DNA from: Alsobacter soli
GTDB lineage: Bacteria > Pseudomonadota > Alphaproteobacteria > Rhizobiales > Beijerinckiaceae
NCBI RefSeq assembly: GCF_003004785.1
Contig: NZ_PVZS01000011.1
Location: 95,543-159,542, forward strand
Direction of reading: 5' to 3'
DNA: 64,000 nt
Shown piece by piece: positions 47,263-57,654 of the stretch (positions are counted from its first letter, which is position 1; each line of letters opens with the position of its first letter). Made by a program: the position numbers and the translations under genes. Below the pieces are notes generated by a model that was not told where the DNA came from, searched no databases, and worked only from the letters and a program-made list of their open reading frames with translations.

Positions 47263-48576
47263 ATGGCCGATCTCAGCACCACATTTCTCGGCATCAAGTC
47301 CCCGAACCCGTTCTGGCTGGCCTCCGCGCCGCCCACGGACCGCGAAGTCAACGTCACCCGCGCCTTCAGGGCGGGCTGGGGCGGCGTGGTGTGGAAGACG
47401 CTTGGCGCCGAGGGTCCGCCGATCGTCAACGTCAACGGCCCACGCTATGGCGCGATTCACGGCGCCGACCGGCGTCTCCTCGGCTTCAACAACATCGAGC
47501 TTATCACCGATCGGCCGCTGCAGCTGAACCTGCAGGAGATCAAGGCCGTGAAGAAGGCCTGGCCCGACCGCGCGGTGGTCGTCTCCCTGATGGTCCCCTG
47601 CGACGAGGAGAGCTGGAAGGCGATCCTCAAGGTCGTCGAGGAGACCGAGTGCGACGGCGTCGAGCTGAACTTCGGCTGCCCGCATGGAATGTCCGAGCGC
47701 GGCATGGGCTCCGCGGTGGGGCAGGTGCCCGAATACATTGAGATGGTGGCGCGCTGGTGCAAGCAGCACACCCGCATGCCCGTGATCGTGAAGCTCACGC
47801 CCAACATCACCGACATCCGCTACCCGGCTCGGGCGGCCAAACAGGGGGGCGCCGACGCGGTGTCGCTGATCAACACGGTGTCGTCCATCGTTTCGATCGA
47901 CCTCGACCGCATGGCCCCGAACCCCACCATCGACGGCAAGGGGTCCCATGGCGGCTATTGCGGCCCGGCGGTTAAACCCATCGCCCTCAACATGGTGGCC
48001 GAGATCGCCCGCGATCCCGAGACCCGCGGACTGCCGATCTCCGGCATCGGCGGCGTCACCACCTGGCGCGACGCCGCCGAGTTCATCGCGCTCGGCTGCG
48101 GCACGGTCCAGGTCTGCACCGCCGCGATGACCTACGGCTTCAAGGTCGTGGAGGAGCTCAAGGCGGGCCTGTCCAACTGGATGGACGGCAAGGGATATCG
48201 CTCGATCGAGGACTTTCGCGGCCTCGCGGCGCCCAACGTCACGGACTGGCGCTACCTGAACCTGAACTACGTCACCAAGGCCGTCATCGACCAGGACCTC
48301 TGCATCCAATGCGGCCGCTGCCACATCGCCTGCGAGGACACCTCTCACCAGGCCATCGCCGCCACCGTGGACGGCCGCCGCATGTTCGTGGTCAAGGATG
48401 AGGAGTGCGTCGGCTGCAACCTCTGCATCGAGGTCTGCCCTGTCGAGGGCTGCATCACCATGCAGCCCCTCGCGGCCGGCGCAATCGACCCGCGCACGGG
48501 CCTTCGCGTCGAGCCCGGCTACGCCAACTGGACCACGCACCCCAACAACCCCATGGCGCAAGTCGCCGCCGAGTAA
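47263..48576 (+). CDS. preA: NAD-dependent dihydropyrimidine dehydrogenase, PreA subunit
   Basis: The 437-residue protein has the FMN/pyrimidine barrel (NPFWLASAPPTDREVNVTRAF in two parts; NFGCPHGMSERGMGSAVGQ with the catalytic Cys region) and a C-terminal ferredoxin domain with Cys347/350/353/357 and Cys382/385/388/392. It binds the pyrimidine and receives electrons from PreT. Dihydropyrimidinase and beta-ureidopropionase, the next steps, are not in the window. Confidence 0.93.
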   Translation: MADLSTTFLGIKSPNPFWLASAPPTDREVNVTRAFRAGWGGVVWKTLGAEGPPIVNVNGPRYGAIHGADRRLLGFNNIELITDRPLQLNLQEIKAVKKAWPDRAVVVSLMVPCDEESWKAILKVVEETECDGVELNFGCPHGMSERGMGSAVGQVPEYIEMVARWCKQHTRMPVIVKLTPNITDIRYPARAAKQGGADAVSLINTVSSIVSIDLDRMAPNPTIDGKGSHGGYCGPAVKPIALNMVAEIARDPETRGLPISGIGGVTTWRDAAEFIALGCGTVQVCTAAMTYGFKVVEELKAGLSNWMDGKGYRSIEDFRGLAAPNVTDWRYLNLNYVTKAVIDQDLCIQCGRCHIACEDTSHQAIAATVDGRRMFVVKDEECVGCNLCIEVCPVEGCITMQPLAAGAIDPRTGLRVEPGYANWTTHPNNPMAQVAAE

Positions 48577-48583
48577 AAGTAGT

Positions 48584-48620
48584 CGTCCTTGCGAGGAGCG
48601 CAGCGACGAAGCAATCCAGG
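48584..48620. repeat. Family A palindromic repeat, half copy (copy 2)
   Basis: CGTCCTTGCGAGGAGCGCAG continues to CGACGAAGCAATCCAGG. Only the left arm is present, 8 bp after the preA stop, between preA and the convergent SDR gene. Its mate arm is missing, so it cannot form the usual long hairpin. Confidence 0.75.
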
Positions 48621-48632
48621 AGGAAGCAGCCC

Positions 48633-49379
48633 CTAAAGGCACCGCCCCCCGTCCACCTCAAGGGCGACGCCCGTCACGAGGCTCGCCTCGTCCGAGCACA
48701 GGTAGACGGCCGCCATGGCGATGTCCCGCGGCGTGGACAGCCGTCCCATGGGGATCACCGAGATGAACCGCTTGCGGTGCTCGTCCGTGTCCCCGCCCAT
48801 GAAGGTGGGCAGCAGAGGCGTGTCGCCGGCCACCGGGTTGATGGCGTTCACCCGGATCCCGAGCGGCGCGAGTTCGACCGCCATGGCGCGCGTCGCGCCG
48901 ATCGCCCAGGCCTTGGAGGCGTTGTACCAGGTCAGGTTGGGCCGGGGGCTCACGCCGCCCGTGGAGGCGATGTTCAGGAACACGCCCTTTTCGGCCGCCT
49001 TGAACACTGGCACCGCATAGCGCGCGGCGAGATAGATCCCCCGCATGTTGACCGCCGCGATGCGGTCAAACGCCTCTTCGTCGATGGTCTCCATGGGCGC
49101 GGGCAGGTGCGCCACGCCGGCGTTGTTCACCACGATGTCGAGCCGGCCATATTCGCGCTGGGCGGCGTCCACCATGGCTTCCACCTCGGCCGATTTCGAG
49201 ACGTCCCCCGTGAACGGCCGCGCCTTGGCGCCGAGCGGCTCGGCGACGCGCTGGGCCGCCGCGCCGTCGCGGTCCACCACCATGACGGTTGCGCCTTCCT
49301 CCACGAAGGCCTGCACGATCCCGGCTCCGAAGCCGGAGCCGCCGCCCGTGACGATGGCCACCTTGTCCTGCAGTCTCAT
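48633..49379 (-). CDS. Short-chain dehydrogenase/reductase
   Basis: The 248-residue classical SDR has TGGGSGFG (NAD(P) loop), the NNAGVA strand, Ser in NIASTGG, and YNASK (catalytic Tyr/Lys), ending VTGVALEVDGG. VVDRD after the second strand suggests NAD preference. The substrate is unknown; beta-hydroxyacyl or sugar alcohol oxidations are possible. It lies 72 bp downstream of cobB on the same strand and converges with preA. Confidence 0.88.
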   Translation of the reverse strand: MRLQDKVAIVTGGGSGFGAGIVQAFVEEGATVMVVDRDGAAAQRVAEPLGAKARPFTGDVSKSAEVEAMVDAAQREYGRLDIVVNNAGVAHLPAPMETIDEEAFDRIAAVNMRGIYLAARYAVPVFKAAEKGVFLNIASTGGVSPRPNLTWYNASKAWAIGATRAMAVELAPLGIRVNAINPVAGDTPLLPTFMGGDTDEHRKRFISVIPMGRLSTPRDIAMAAVYLCSDEASLVTGVALEVDGGRCL

Positions 49380-49451
49380 GGCTCCTCCCCTGTGGGGCGC
49401 GTCGCCGCGCCCTCGCTTTTGGGGAAAGCCTATCCCTGCGCCCGGCGCGCG

Positions 49452-50786
49452 TCACGCGCTCCGAGACTCAGCGATCCCCGCGATGACGTGGAAGAAGGAT
49501 CCGGTGACGAGGCCGCGCCGGCTGCCCGAGGGAGCGGGCTCCGACCCATAAGCATCGCCCGCCAGCGCGAAGGGCGCATCGTCGCCGAGGTCGGTCACGC
49601 TGGCGTAGTGGAACTCGTGCCCCCGCAACCGAGCCCCGGCCGCCCCAAGCGGACCGTCCGCCAGCAGCGTGACCGCCCGGTAGCCGAGGTTCATCTTGCG
49701 CTTGGCGAAGCTGGTCCTCACGGACAGGAGCCCCGCCATGGGGTGCTCCACGCCAGCCGCGTCCGTGAGGGTCCGTCCGAGCGTCATGTAGCCCCCGCAT
49801 TCCCCGTGCACCGGCTTCGCCTCTGCGAAGGCCCGCAGCCCGGACAGGAAGCGGCTCGCCGCCGCCAGGCGCCCGGCGTGCAGCTCCGGGTACCCGCCGG
49901 GCAGCCAGCATACGTCGCAATCCGCCGCAGGCGCCTCGTCAGCAAGCGGCGAGAACGGCGCGATCTCGGCGCCGGCCGCCCGCCAGTCCTGCAGCAGATG
50001 CGGGTACATAAAGGAGAAGGCTTCGTCCCGCGCCAGCGCGATCCGCTGTCCCGGCGGCCTAAGCGCAGCGCCAACCTGCCCGGCCGCCGCCAGCGGCGCG
50101 GCCGCGGCCTGGATGCCGTCGAGGTCGAGATGCGCCTCCACGAGATCGGCCATCCCATCCAGCAGCCGGTCGAGGCCGCTCGTCTCGCTGGCCTGCACCA
50201 GGCCGAGGTGCCGCTCCGGCAGGCTGACCTGCTCCGAGCGCGGCAGAGCCCCGAACACCGGGATCCCGAGCGCGGCGATCGCCTCCGCCACCAGCCGGAT
50301 GTGGCGGGCGCTCCCCGCCTTGTTGATCACCACCCCCGCCAGCCGGATGCGCGGGTCGTAGGTGGCGCAGCCCTTCACGACCGCGGCGGCCGATTGCGAA
50401 TGGCCGCTCACGTCCAGCACCAGCAGCACCGGCCACCCCAGCGCGGCGGCGACGTCCGCCGACGATCCCGAGCGCCCCGGCCCGGCCGGCACGCCGTCGA
50501 ACAGCCCCATCAGCCCCTCGCAGAGCGTCAGCTCCGCTTCGGCCGTGGCGCGCTGGGCCAGGCCGCCGAGCAGCTCTGGCGCCATCGCCCATGCGTCCAG
50601 GTTCAGGCTCGGCCGGCCTGTTGCGGCCGCGTGAAAGGCGGGATCGATGTAGTCCGGCCCGCATTTCGCGCCCGTCACCCGGACTCCGCGGCGCGCGAAG
50701 GCGCGCAGCAGGCCGAGCGTGACGGTGGTCTTGCCGCTGGAGGAGCGGGGGGCCGCGATGACGAGGCCGGGAGCAGGGCTGAACAT
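49452..50786 (-). CDS. cobB: Cobyrinate a,c-diamide synthase
   Basis: The 444-residue amidotransferase has a P-loop in APRSSSGKTT (11-21), KCGPDYIDPAFH, and a glutaminase domain with nucleophile Cys330 in HGECGGYMTLG and a late HEFHYA. It amidates the a and c carboxylates of (hydrogeno)cobyrinate in cobalamin synthesis. The start is ATG 50786; the longer upstream frame is antisense to cbiD. It is divergent from cbiD. Confidence 0.93.
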   Translation of the reverse strand: MFSPAPGLVIAAPRSSSGKTTVTLGLLRAFARRGVRVTGAKCGPDYIDPAFHAAATGRPSLNLDAWAMAPELLGGLAQRATAEAELTLCEGLMGLFDGVPAGPGRSGSSADVAAALGWPVLLVLDVSGHSQSAAAVVKGCATYDPRIRLAGVVINKAGSARHIRLVAEAIAALGIPVFGALPRSEQVSLPERHLGLVQASETSGLDRLLDGMADLVEAHLDLDGIQAAAAPLAAAGQVGAALRPPGQRIALARDEAFSFMYPHLLQDWRAAGAEIAPFSPLADEAPAADCDVCWLPGGYPELHAGRLAAASRFLSGLRAFAEAKPVHGECGGYMTLGRTLTDAAGVEHPMAGLLSVRTSFAKRKMNLGYRAVTLLADGPLGAAGARLRGHEFHYASVTDLGDDAPFALAGDAYGSEPAPSGSRRGLVTGSFFHVIAGIAESRSA

Positions 50787-50877
50787 GCCCGCACTCCTGC
50801 TCGAAAACGGGAAAGCCAGCAAGGGCTTTGCTTGCAAGACCTTTGCTTGGCCGCCGCGAGGGTCTACCACCAAGGCC

Positions 50878-51990
50878 ATGACGGACGCGCCCCAGGACCT
50901 CCCGCCCGCGCCCAGCCTTCGCCGCGGCTGGACCACGGGCTCCTGCGCGACCGCGGCCACCCGCGCCGCCTTCGAGGCTCTCGTCACGGGCGTGTTCCCG
51001 GACCCGGTCGACATCGCGTTGCCCAACGGCATGCGGCCGGCCTTCGCCCTGGCGATGACCGAGCGCGGCGACGACTGGGCCCGCGCGGGCGTGGTCAAGG
51101 ACGCCGGTGACGATCCCGACGTCACCCATGGCGCCCTGGTGATCTCCACCGTTTGGCGTGGCCCGCCCGGCTCGGGCGTCACGTTCCGGGCTGGCCCCGG
51201 CGTCGGGACCGTGACCCGCGCCGGCCTGCCGATCCCGCCCGGCGAGCCCGCCATCAATCCGGTCCCGCGCGAGATGATGCGCGTCGCCGTCGCGGAGGCC
51301 GCCGCATTGCTGGATGTCCCGGGCGACGTCGTCGTAGAGATCTCCATCCCGGGCGGCGAACGCATCGCCGAGCGAACCCTCAACGGCCGCCTCGGCATCG
51401 TGGGCGGCCTGTCGATCCTGGGCACCACCGGGATCGTGACCCCCTACTCCTGCGCCGCCTGGATCCACAGCATCCACCGCGGCGTGGACGTCGCGCGCGC
51501 CGCGGGCCTCGCCCATGTGGCCGGCGCGACGGGCGACACCTCCGAGAAGGCGATCCAGCGCCTCCATGGGCTGGACGAGATCGCCCTCATCGACATGGGC
51601 GACTTCGTGGGCGGCATGTTGAAATATGTCCGCCGCCACCCGGTCGAGCGCGTCACGGTGGCGGGCGGCTTCGCCAAGATGACCAAGCTCGGCCAGGGCC
51701 TGCTGGACCTTCACTCCCGCCGCGGCGAGGTGGATCTGGACTGGCTGGCCGACCGTGTCCGCGAGGCGGGCGGCGCGCCGGACTTCGCCGAGGCCATGCG
51801 CCGCGCCAACGCCGCCAACGAGGTCCTGCTGCGCAGCCGCGACGCGGGCCTCGACCTCGGCGCGGTGGTGGCGGACGCCGCCTGGCGCACAGCCGCGAAG
51901 GCGATCGCCGGCACGGGCGTGTCGCTCGAAGTCGTCGTCTTCGACCGCGCCGGCGGACTCGTGGCCCGCACGCCCTTCCACCCAGCCTGA
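50878..51990 (+). CDS. cbiD: Cobalt-precorrin-5B C1-methyltransferase
   Basis: The 370-residue CbiD has RRGWTTGSCATAATRAAFEAL, GTVTRAGLPIPPGEPAINP-type methyltransferase segments and NGRLGIVGGLSILGTTGIV (read in parts), plus VAGGFAKMTKLGQGLLDLHS. It methylates C1 of the corrin ring during early corrinoid synthesis. ATG 50878 is the conserved start. Only cobB adjoins it, so the rest of the pathway is elsewhere. Confidence 0.92.
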   Translation: MTDAPQDLPPAPSLRRGWTTGSCATAATRAAFEALVTGVFPDPVDIALPNGMRPAFALAMTERGDDWARAGVVKDAGDDPDVTHGALVISTVWRGPPGSGVTFRAGPGVGTVTRAGLPIPPGEPAINPVPREMMRVAVAEAAALLDVPGDVVVEISIPGGERIAERTLNGRLGIVGGLSILGTTGIVTPYSCAAWIHSIHRGVDVARAAGLAHVAGATGDTSEKAIQRLHGLDEIALIDMGDFVGGMLKYVRRHPVERVTVAGGFAKMTKLGQGLLDLHSRRGEVDLDWLADRVREAGGAPDFAEAMRRANAANEVLLRSRDAGLDLGAVVADAAWRTAAKAIAGTGVSLEVVVFDRAGGLVARTPFHPA

Positions 51991-52021
51991 CGCGCCGAGG
52001 CCCTTCGCGCCAACCTTCGCC

Positions 52022-52146
52022 CCGTCCTTGCGAGGAGCAAAAGCGACGAAGCAATCCAGGGGCGAAGCGCCGCCGACCCTGGGACCGACACAGCGCCGGC
52101 CCCGCTGGATTGCTTCGTCGCCCTTCGGGCTCCTCGCAAGGACGGC
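52022..52146. repeat. Family A palindromic repeat, copy 3
   Basis: The left arm CCGTCCTTGCGAGGAGCAAA and CGACGAAGCAATCCAGG, and the right arm CTGGATTGCTTCGTCG with GGGCTCCTCGCAAGGACGG, form long inverted arms around a 45-50 bp spacer. It lies between cbiD and the convergent lactonase gene, where it may end transcription. Confidence 0.8.
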
Positions 52147-52167
52147 GGAGGGCCGGGTTGCCGCGGC

Positions 52168-53058
52168 TCAGACCTTCAGCGGCTCGCCGAACCGCGCCAC
52201 CGGCGCGCCGGGCACGTCCACCTCGAAGCGGATCAGCGTGCCGGCTTGTCGCGTCCCGGTCCGGTCGGTCGTGAGCGACGTCACGTAGAGGGTCTTCAGG
52301 TCCGGCCCGCCGAAGCACGGCATGGTCGGGGCGGGGACGGGCAGCGTGACCTTGCGGTCGATTGTCCCGTCCGGCGCGATGCGGTTGAGGCAGCCGGCCG
52401 ACACCCCGGCGGACCAGTAGAAGCCCTCGGCGTCGCAGGCGGCGCCGTCCGGCCGGCCCTCCCCTTCATCCATCACGCGCACCTGCCGCTGGTTGGAGAG
52501 CGCCCCGCTGGCGGGATCGAAGTCGAAGGCCTGGATGAAGCGCTGCCGGCTGTCCGAGTGGAACAGGGTGCGCCCGTCCGCGCTCCAGGCGAGCCCGTTG
52601 GACGTGATCAGCCCGCCCGCCTTGCGCTCGCAGGTTCCGTCCGGGCACACGCGATACAGCGATGCGATCGGCTGCTTCTGCTCCGGCGGCCGGTCGTCCA
52701 TGCTGCCTACCCAGTAGCAGCCGTCCGGCCCCACCTTGCCGTCGTTGAGCCTGTTGCCCGGGATGTCCGGCTCCGGGCTGACCAGGAACTGGAGCTGCTC
52801 GCTCGCGAAGTCGAACAGGTGGACGCCTGTCTTCAGGCCCACCACCGCGCGTCCGTCAGGGCACAGGCCGAAGCTGCCGATGGCGCTCGGCATCGCCCAG
52901 CGCTTCAGGTCCCGTGTGGCCGGGTCGAACCGGAACAGCGCCGGGGCCTCGATGTCGACGAAGTAGAGCGCCTGCTGGTCCGCGGCCCAGACCGGGCTTT
53001 CCCCGGTGCCGAGCGGGACGTCGATCAGCGTCTCCACCTCGGGCTTGTCGATGCGCAT
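52168..53058 (-). CDS. SMP-30/gluconolactonase-family lactonase
   Basis: The 296-residue six-bladed propeller has the metal ligands Glu20 (LGTGESPVW), the NDGK motif (106-109), Asn154 (TSNGLAW) and Asp204 (GRPDGAA). Such enzymes hydrolyse aldono- or aldarolactones. The neighbouring GntR regulator and aldolase-family gene, and the operator shared with udh, favour an aldarolactone. ATG 53058 has AAGGAGG nearby. Confidence 0.86.
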   Translation of the reverse strand: MRIDKPEVETLIDVPLGTGESPVWAADQQALYFVDIEAPALFRFDPATRDLKRWAMPSAIGSFGLCPDGRAVVGLKTGVHLFDFASEQLQFLVSPEPDIPGNRLNDGKVGPDGCYWVGSMDDRPPEQKQPIASLYRVCPDGTCERKAGGLITSNGLAWSADGRTLFHSDSRQRFIQAFDFDPASGALSNQRQVRVMDEGEGRPDGAACDAEGFYWSAGVSAGCLNRIAPDGTIDRKVTLPVPAPTMPCFGGPDLKTLYVTSLTTDRTGTRQAGTLIRFEVDVPGAPVARFGEPLKV

Positions 53059-53153
53059 GCGCTCCTCCTTCTGTTTTCGGCCGCGCTGTCCCGCCTTGAT
53101 AGCCGGTGTGAACGGCCGGCTGGAACACAATGCGCTTGGCCTCGCAGCCTAAT

Positions 53154-53168
53154 TGATATATCAGATCG
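53154..53168. promoter_or_regulatory. Palindromic GntR-type operator in the lactonase/GntR gap
   Basis: TGATATATCA (53154-53163) is a perfect 10-bp palindrome followed by GATCG; the 15-mer matches the site at 22675-22689 upstream of udh at 14 of 15 bases. It lies between the divergent lactonase and gntR starts, 37 bp before gntR, suited to repress both directions and autoregulate. Confidence 0.65.
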
Positions 53169-53204
53169 CAATCGCCCTTACGACGACCTGCGACGAGAAA
53201 GACC

Positions 53205-53921
53205 GTGAGCTCGAAGCTCGAACCTGTCGATCCTGCCCTCCTAAAGGGCCTGCGCGAGCACGTCCATGACCGGCTGCGCCGAGCCATCATCTCGGGCGAG
53301 CTGGCTGCGGGCTCGTGGCTGAACGAGCGCTCCATGGCGGAGCAGCTCGGCGTCAGCACCACGCCGCTCAAGGAGGCCCTGCGCCGCCTGGAGGCCGAGG
53401 GCCTGGTGGCCACCGAGCCGCGCCGGGGCGTGCGCGTCACCTTCGACGCCGCCCAGGCGGAGGAGATGGGTCTGGCCCGCGCCGCCCTGGAGGCGATGAT
53501 CGCCCGCATGGCGGCCGAGCGCATTGACGACGCGGGCGTCGAACTCCTGCGCGACTGCATCGACCGCATGGCGCAGGCGACCGCCACGGGGGACGTCGCC
53601 GCCACGATCGACCTCAACGAGGAATTCCACGACGCCATCCACGACGTCTCGGGGTGCCGCTACCTGCACCGCCTGATGCTCGGGCAGCGCGTTTACGTGC
53701 ACACGGCCCGGCACGTGATTCTCGGCGAGCAGGAGGAGCGCGAACGCGCCCTCGCGGAGCATCGCGCCATCTTCGAGGCGTTGTCGCGCCGCGACCCCGA
53801 CGCCGCGGAGGCCGCCATGCGCTCGCACGTGCTGCGTTCGGCCCGCCGCCACGTCCAGACGGCCTTCGAGGGCCGCACCCCGGCCCAGGACATTCCCGCT
53901 TCAAAGGAGCAGACGCCATGA
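53205..53921 (+). CDS. GntR-family regulator (FCD domain)
   Basis: The 238-residue regulator has a winged HTH at about 20-75 (NERSMAEQLGVSTTPLKEAL then RRLEAEGLV) and an FCD effector domain with EEFHDAIHDVSG and a downstream AEHRAIFEAL, whose His residues usually bind a metal that helps hold a sugar acid. The start is GTG 53205. It overlaps the next gene by 4 bp and the operator lies just upstream. Confidence 0.9.
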   Translation: MSSKLEPVDPALLKGLREHVHDRLRRAIISGELAAGSWLNERSMAEQLGVSTTPLKEALRRLEAEGLVATEPRRGVRVTFDAAQAEEMGLARAALEAMIARMAAERIDDAGVELLRDCIDRMAQATATGDVAATIDLNEEFHDAIHDVSGCRYLHRLMLGQRVYVHTARHVILGEQEERERALAEHRAIFEALSRRDPDAAEAAMRSHVLRSARRHVQTAFEGRTPAQDIPASKEQTP

Positions 53922-54841
53922 GCAACCCCCGCCTCGAAACCGCCCTGCGCGGCATCTCCGGCGTCCACGTCACCCCGTATGATGCGTCGGGCAACGTCGA
54001 CCCGGCTGAGCTCGCCCGCGTCATCGAGCGCATCGCCGCGGCCGGCGTGCACAACATCGTCTCGGCCGGCAACACGGGCGAGTACTACGCCCTAACCCCC
54101 GACGAGGTCCGGGTCGTGCATGACGGCGCCGTCAAGGCCAACGCCGGGCGTTCGCTGGTGACCGCGGCCGTCGGCCGCTCGTTGAAGGAGGCCGTGGCGC
54201 TCGGCCGTCGCGCCAAGGAGATCGGCGCGGACGCCATCATGGCCCACCAGCCGATGGATCCCTTTGCTGCCCCGCAGTCCCAGGCGGCCTATTTCCGCGC
54301 CATCGCCGACCAGGTCGATCTCCCGCTCGTCGCCTACGTCCGTTCGGACGCCATGAAGGCCGACGAGCTGCTCGGCATCGCCAACCACCCGAATGTCGCG
54401 GCGGTGAAGTTCGCCACCCCGAACCTGATGCTGCTGGCCGATTGCGTCCGCTCCAGCGGACCCGGGACGGCCATCTGGGTCTGCGGCCTCGCCGAGGGCT
54501 GGGCGGCCCCGTTCTACGCCGCCGGCGCGCGCGGCTTCACCTCCGGCCTCGTCAACGTGGACCCGGCTCGCTCGCTCGCGATCCACGCCGCGCTCGAGTC
54601 CGGCGACTTCGCCAAGGTCCGTGGGCTGGTGGACACCATCGCCCGGTTCGAGACCATGCGGACGAAGTTCGGCAACGGCGCCAACGTCACGGTGGTGAAG
54701 GAAGCCATGGAGCTCATCGGCTTCCGCGTCGGCCCCGTGCGCCTGCCCGGCCTTCCGGCGCTCGACGCCGCCGACCGCGAGACCCTGCGCGCGGTCCTGG
54801 CCAGCTGGAACGTCCTCCCGTCCCGCGCCGCGGCGGAATAA
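53918..54841 (+). CDS. DHDPS/NAL-family aldolase or dehydratase
   Basis: The 307-residue class I aldolase-fold enzyme has GNTGEYYAL (51-59), Tyr140 in VAYVRSD and the Schiff-base Lys164 in AAVKFATPN. DapA is less likely given the context. A 5-dehydro-4-deoxyglucarate dehydratase or a related keto-deoxy sugar-acid enzyme fits the lactonase/GntR/udh set, but sequence similarity to characterised KdgD is not strong enough to decide. ATG 53918 overlaps the gntR stop. Confidence 0.82.
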   Translation: MSNPRLETALRGISGVHVTPYDASGNVDPAELARVIERIAAAGVHNIVSAGNTGEYYALTPDEVRVVHDGAVKANAGRSLVTAAVGRSLKEAVALGRRAKEIGADAIMAHQPMDPFAAPQSQAAYFRAIADQVDLPLVAYVRSDAMKADELLGIANHPNVAAVKFATPNLMLLADCVRSSGPGTAIWVCGLAEGWAAPFYAAGARGFTSGLVNVDPARSLAIHAALESGDFAKVRGLVDTIARFETMRTKFGNGANVTVVKEAMELIGFRVGPVRLPGLPALDAADRETLRAVLASWNVLPSRAAAE

Positions 54842-54848
54842 GGGCTTG

Positions 54849-54880
54849 GAGTCCTCTCCCGCACCGGCGGGAGAGGGCTC
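54849..54880. repeat. CCTCTCCCG hairpin (family D), copy 1
   Basis: The inverted repeat CCTCTCCCGC/GCGGGAGAGG around a short loop lies just after the DHDPS-family stop. A near-identical hairpin follows DUF1150 (59782-59810). Both could terminate transcription, though the T-runs are weak. Confidence 0.65.
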
Positions 54881-54964
54881 CCTTCTGCTTTGAGGAGGGC
54901 GGCACGACTCTCGATCGCGCGTAAAGCGCTGAGGCTCAATCGTATTCAACTGGTCGGCTCACTC

Positions 54965-55108
54965 CACCGTCATCCCCGGCGGCCTGCGCGGCAGGCCGGG
55001 AAGGGGATCCAGGAGACTGGGCTCGATCTTGGTTCGGGCTGTGCCGGCGGGCCGCCCTGGATCCCCTTCCCCTCCGCGGCGACGCCGCTTCGGCCGGGGA
55101 TGACGGCG
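54965..55108. repeat. Family B palindromic repeat, copy 1
   Basis: The left arm CCGTCATCCCCGGC...GGAAGGGGATCCAGG and right arm CCTGGATCCCCTTCC...GGCCGGGGATGACGG are inverted, with a unique spacer of about 45 bp. Family A copy 4 begins 7 bp later. Confidence 0.8.
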
Positions 55109-55114
55109 CGTTTG

Positions 55115-55215
55115 GTCCTTGCGAGGAGCGCAGCGACGGAGCAATCCAGAGGGGCAGGGCGACAACCGATGCGCCCGGCCCTTCTGGATGACTTCGCTGC
55201 GCTCGCCATGACGGC
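55115..55215. repeat. Family A palindromic repeat, copy 4
   Basis: GTCCTTGCGAGGAGCGCAGC with GAGCAATCCAGA is mirrored by TCTGGATGACTTCGCTGCGC and TCGCCATGACGG. It lies just after family B copy 1 and 8 bp from the pheT stop. Together these two repeats and the family D hairpin fill the 382-bp gap between the DHDPS-family gene and pheT, which contains no gene. Confidence 0.8.
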
Positions 55216-55223
55216 GGCAGCGT

Positions 55224-57644
<2,421 letters not shown>

Positions 57645-57654
57645 CGGTCTCTCC

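Noticed and set aside
50787..50877. Cobalamin riboswitch between cobB and cbiD
   Set aside because: The 91-bp gap is too short and has no B12-box-like sequence.
48405..51110. 901-codon plus-strand open frame across preA, SDR and cobB
   Set aside because: It overlaps three recognised genes in other frames and has no domain.
53918..54841. dapA (lysine pathway) assignment
   Set aside because: The fold and lysine fit, but the gene is coupled to a GntR regulator and a lactonase, so a sugar-acid role is more likely.
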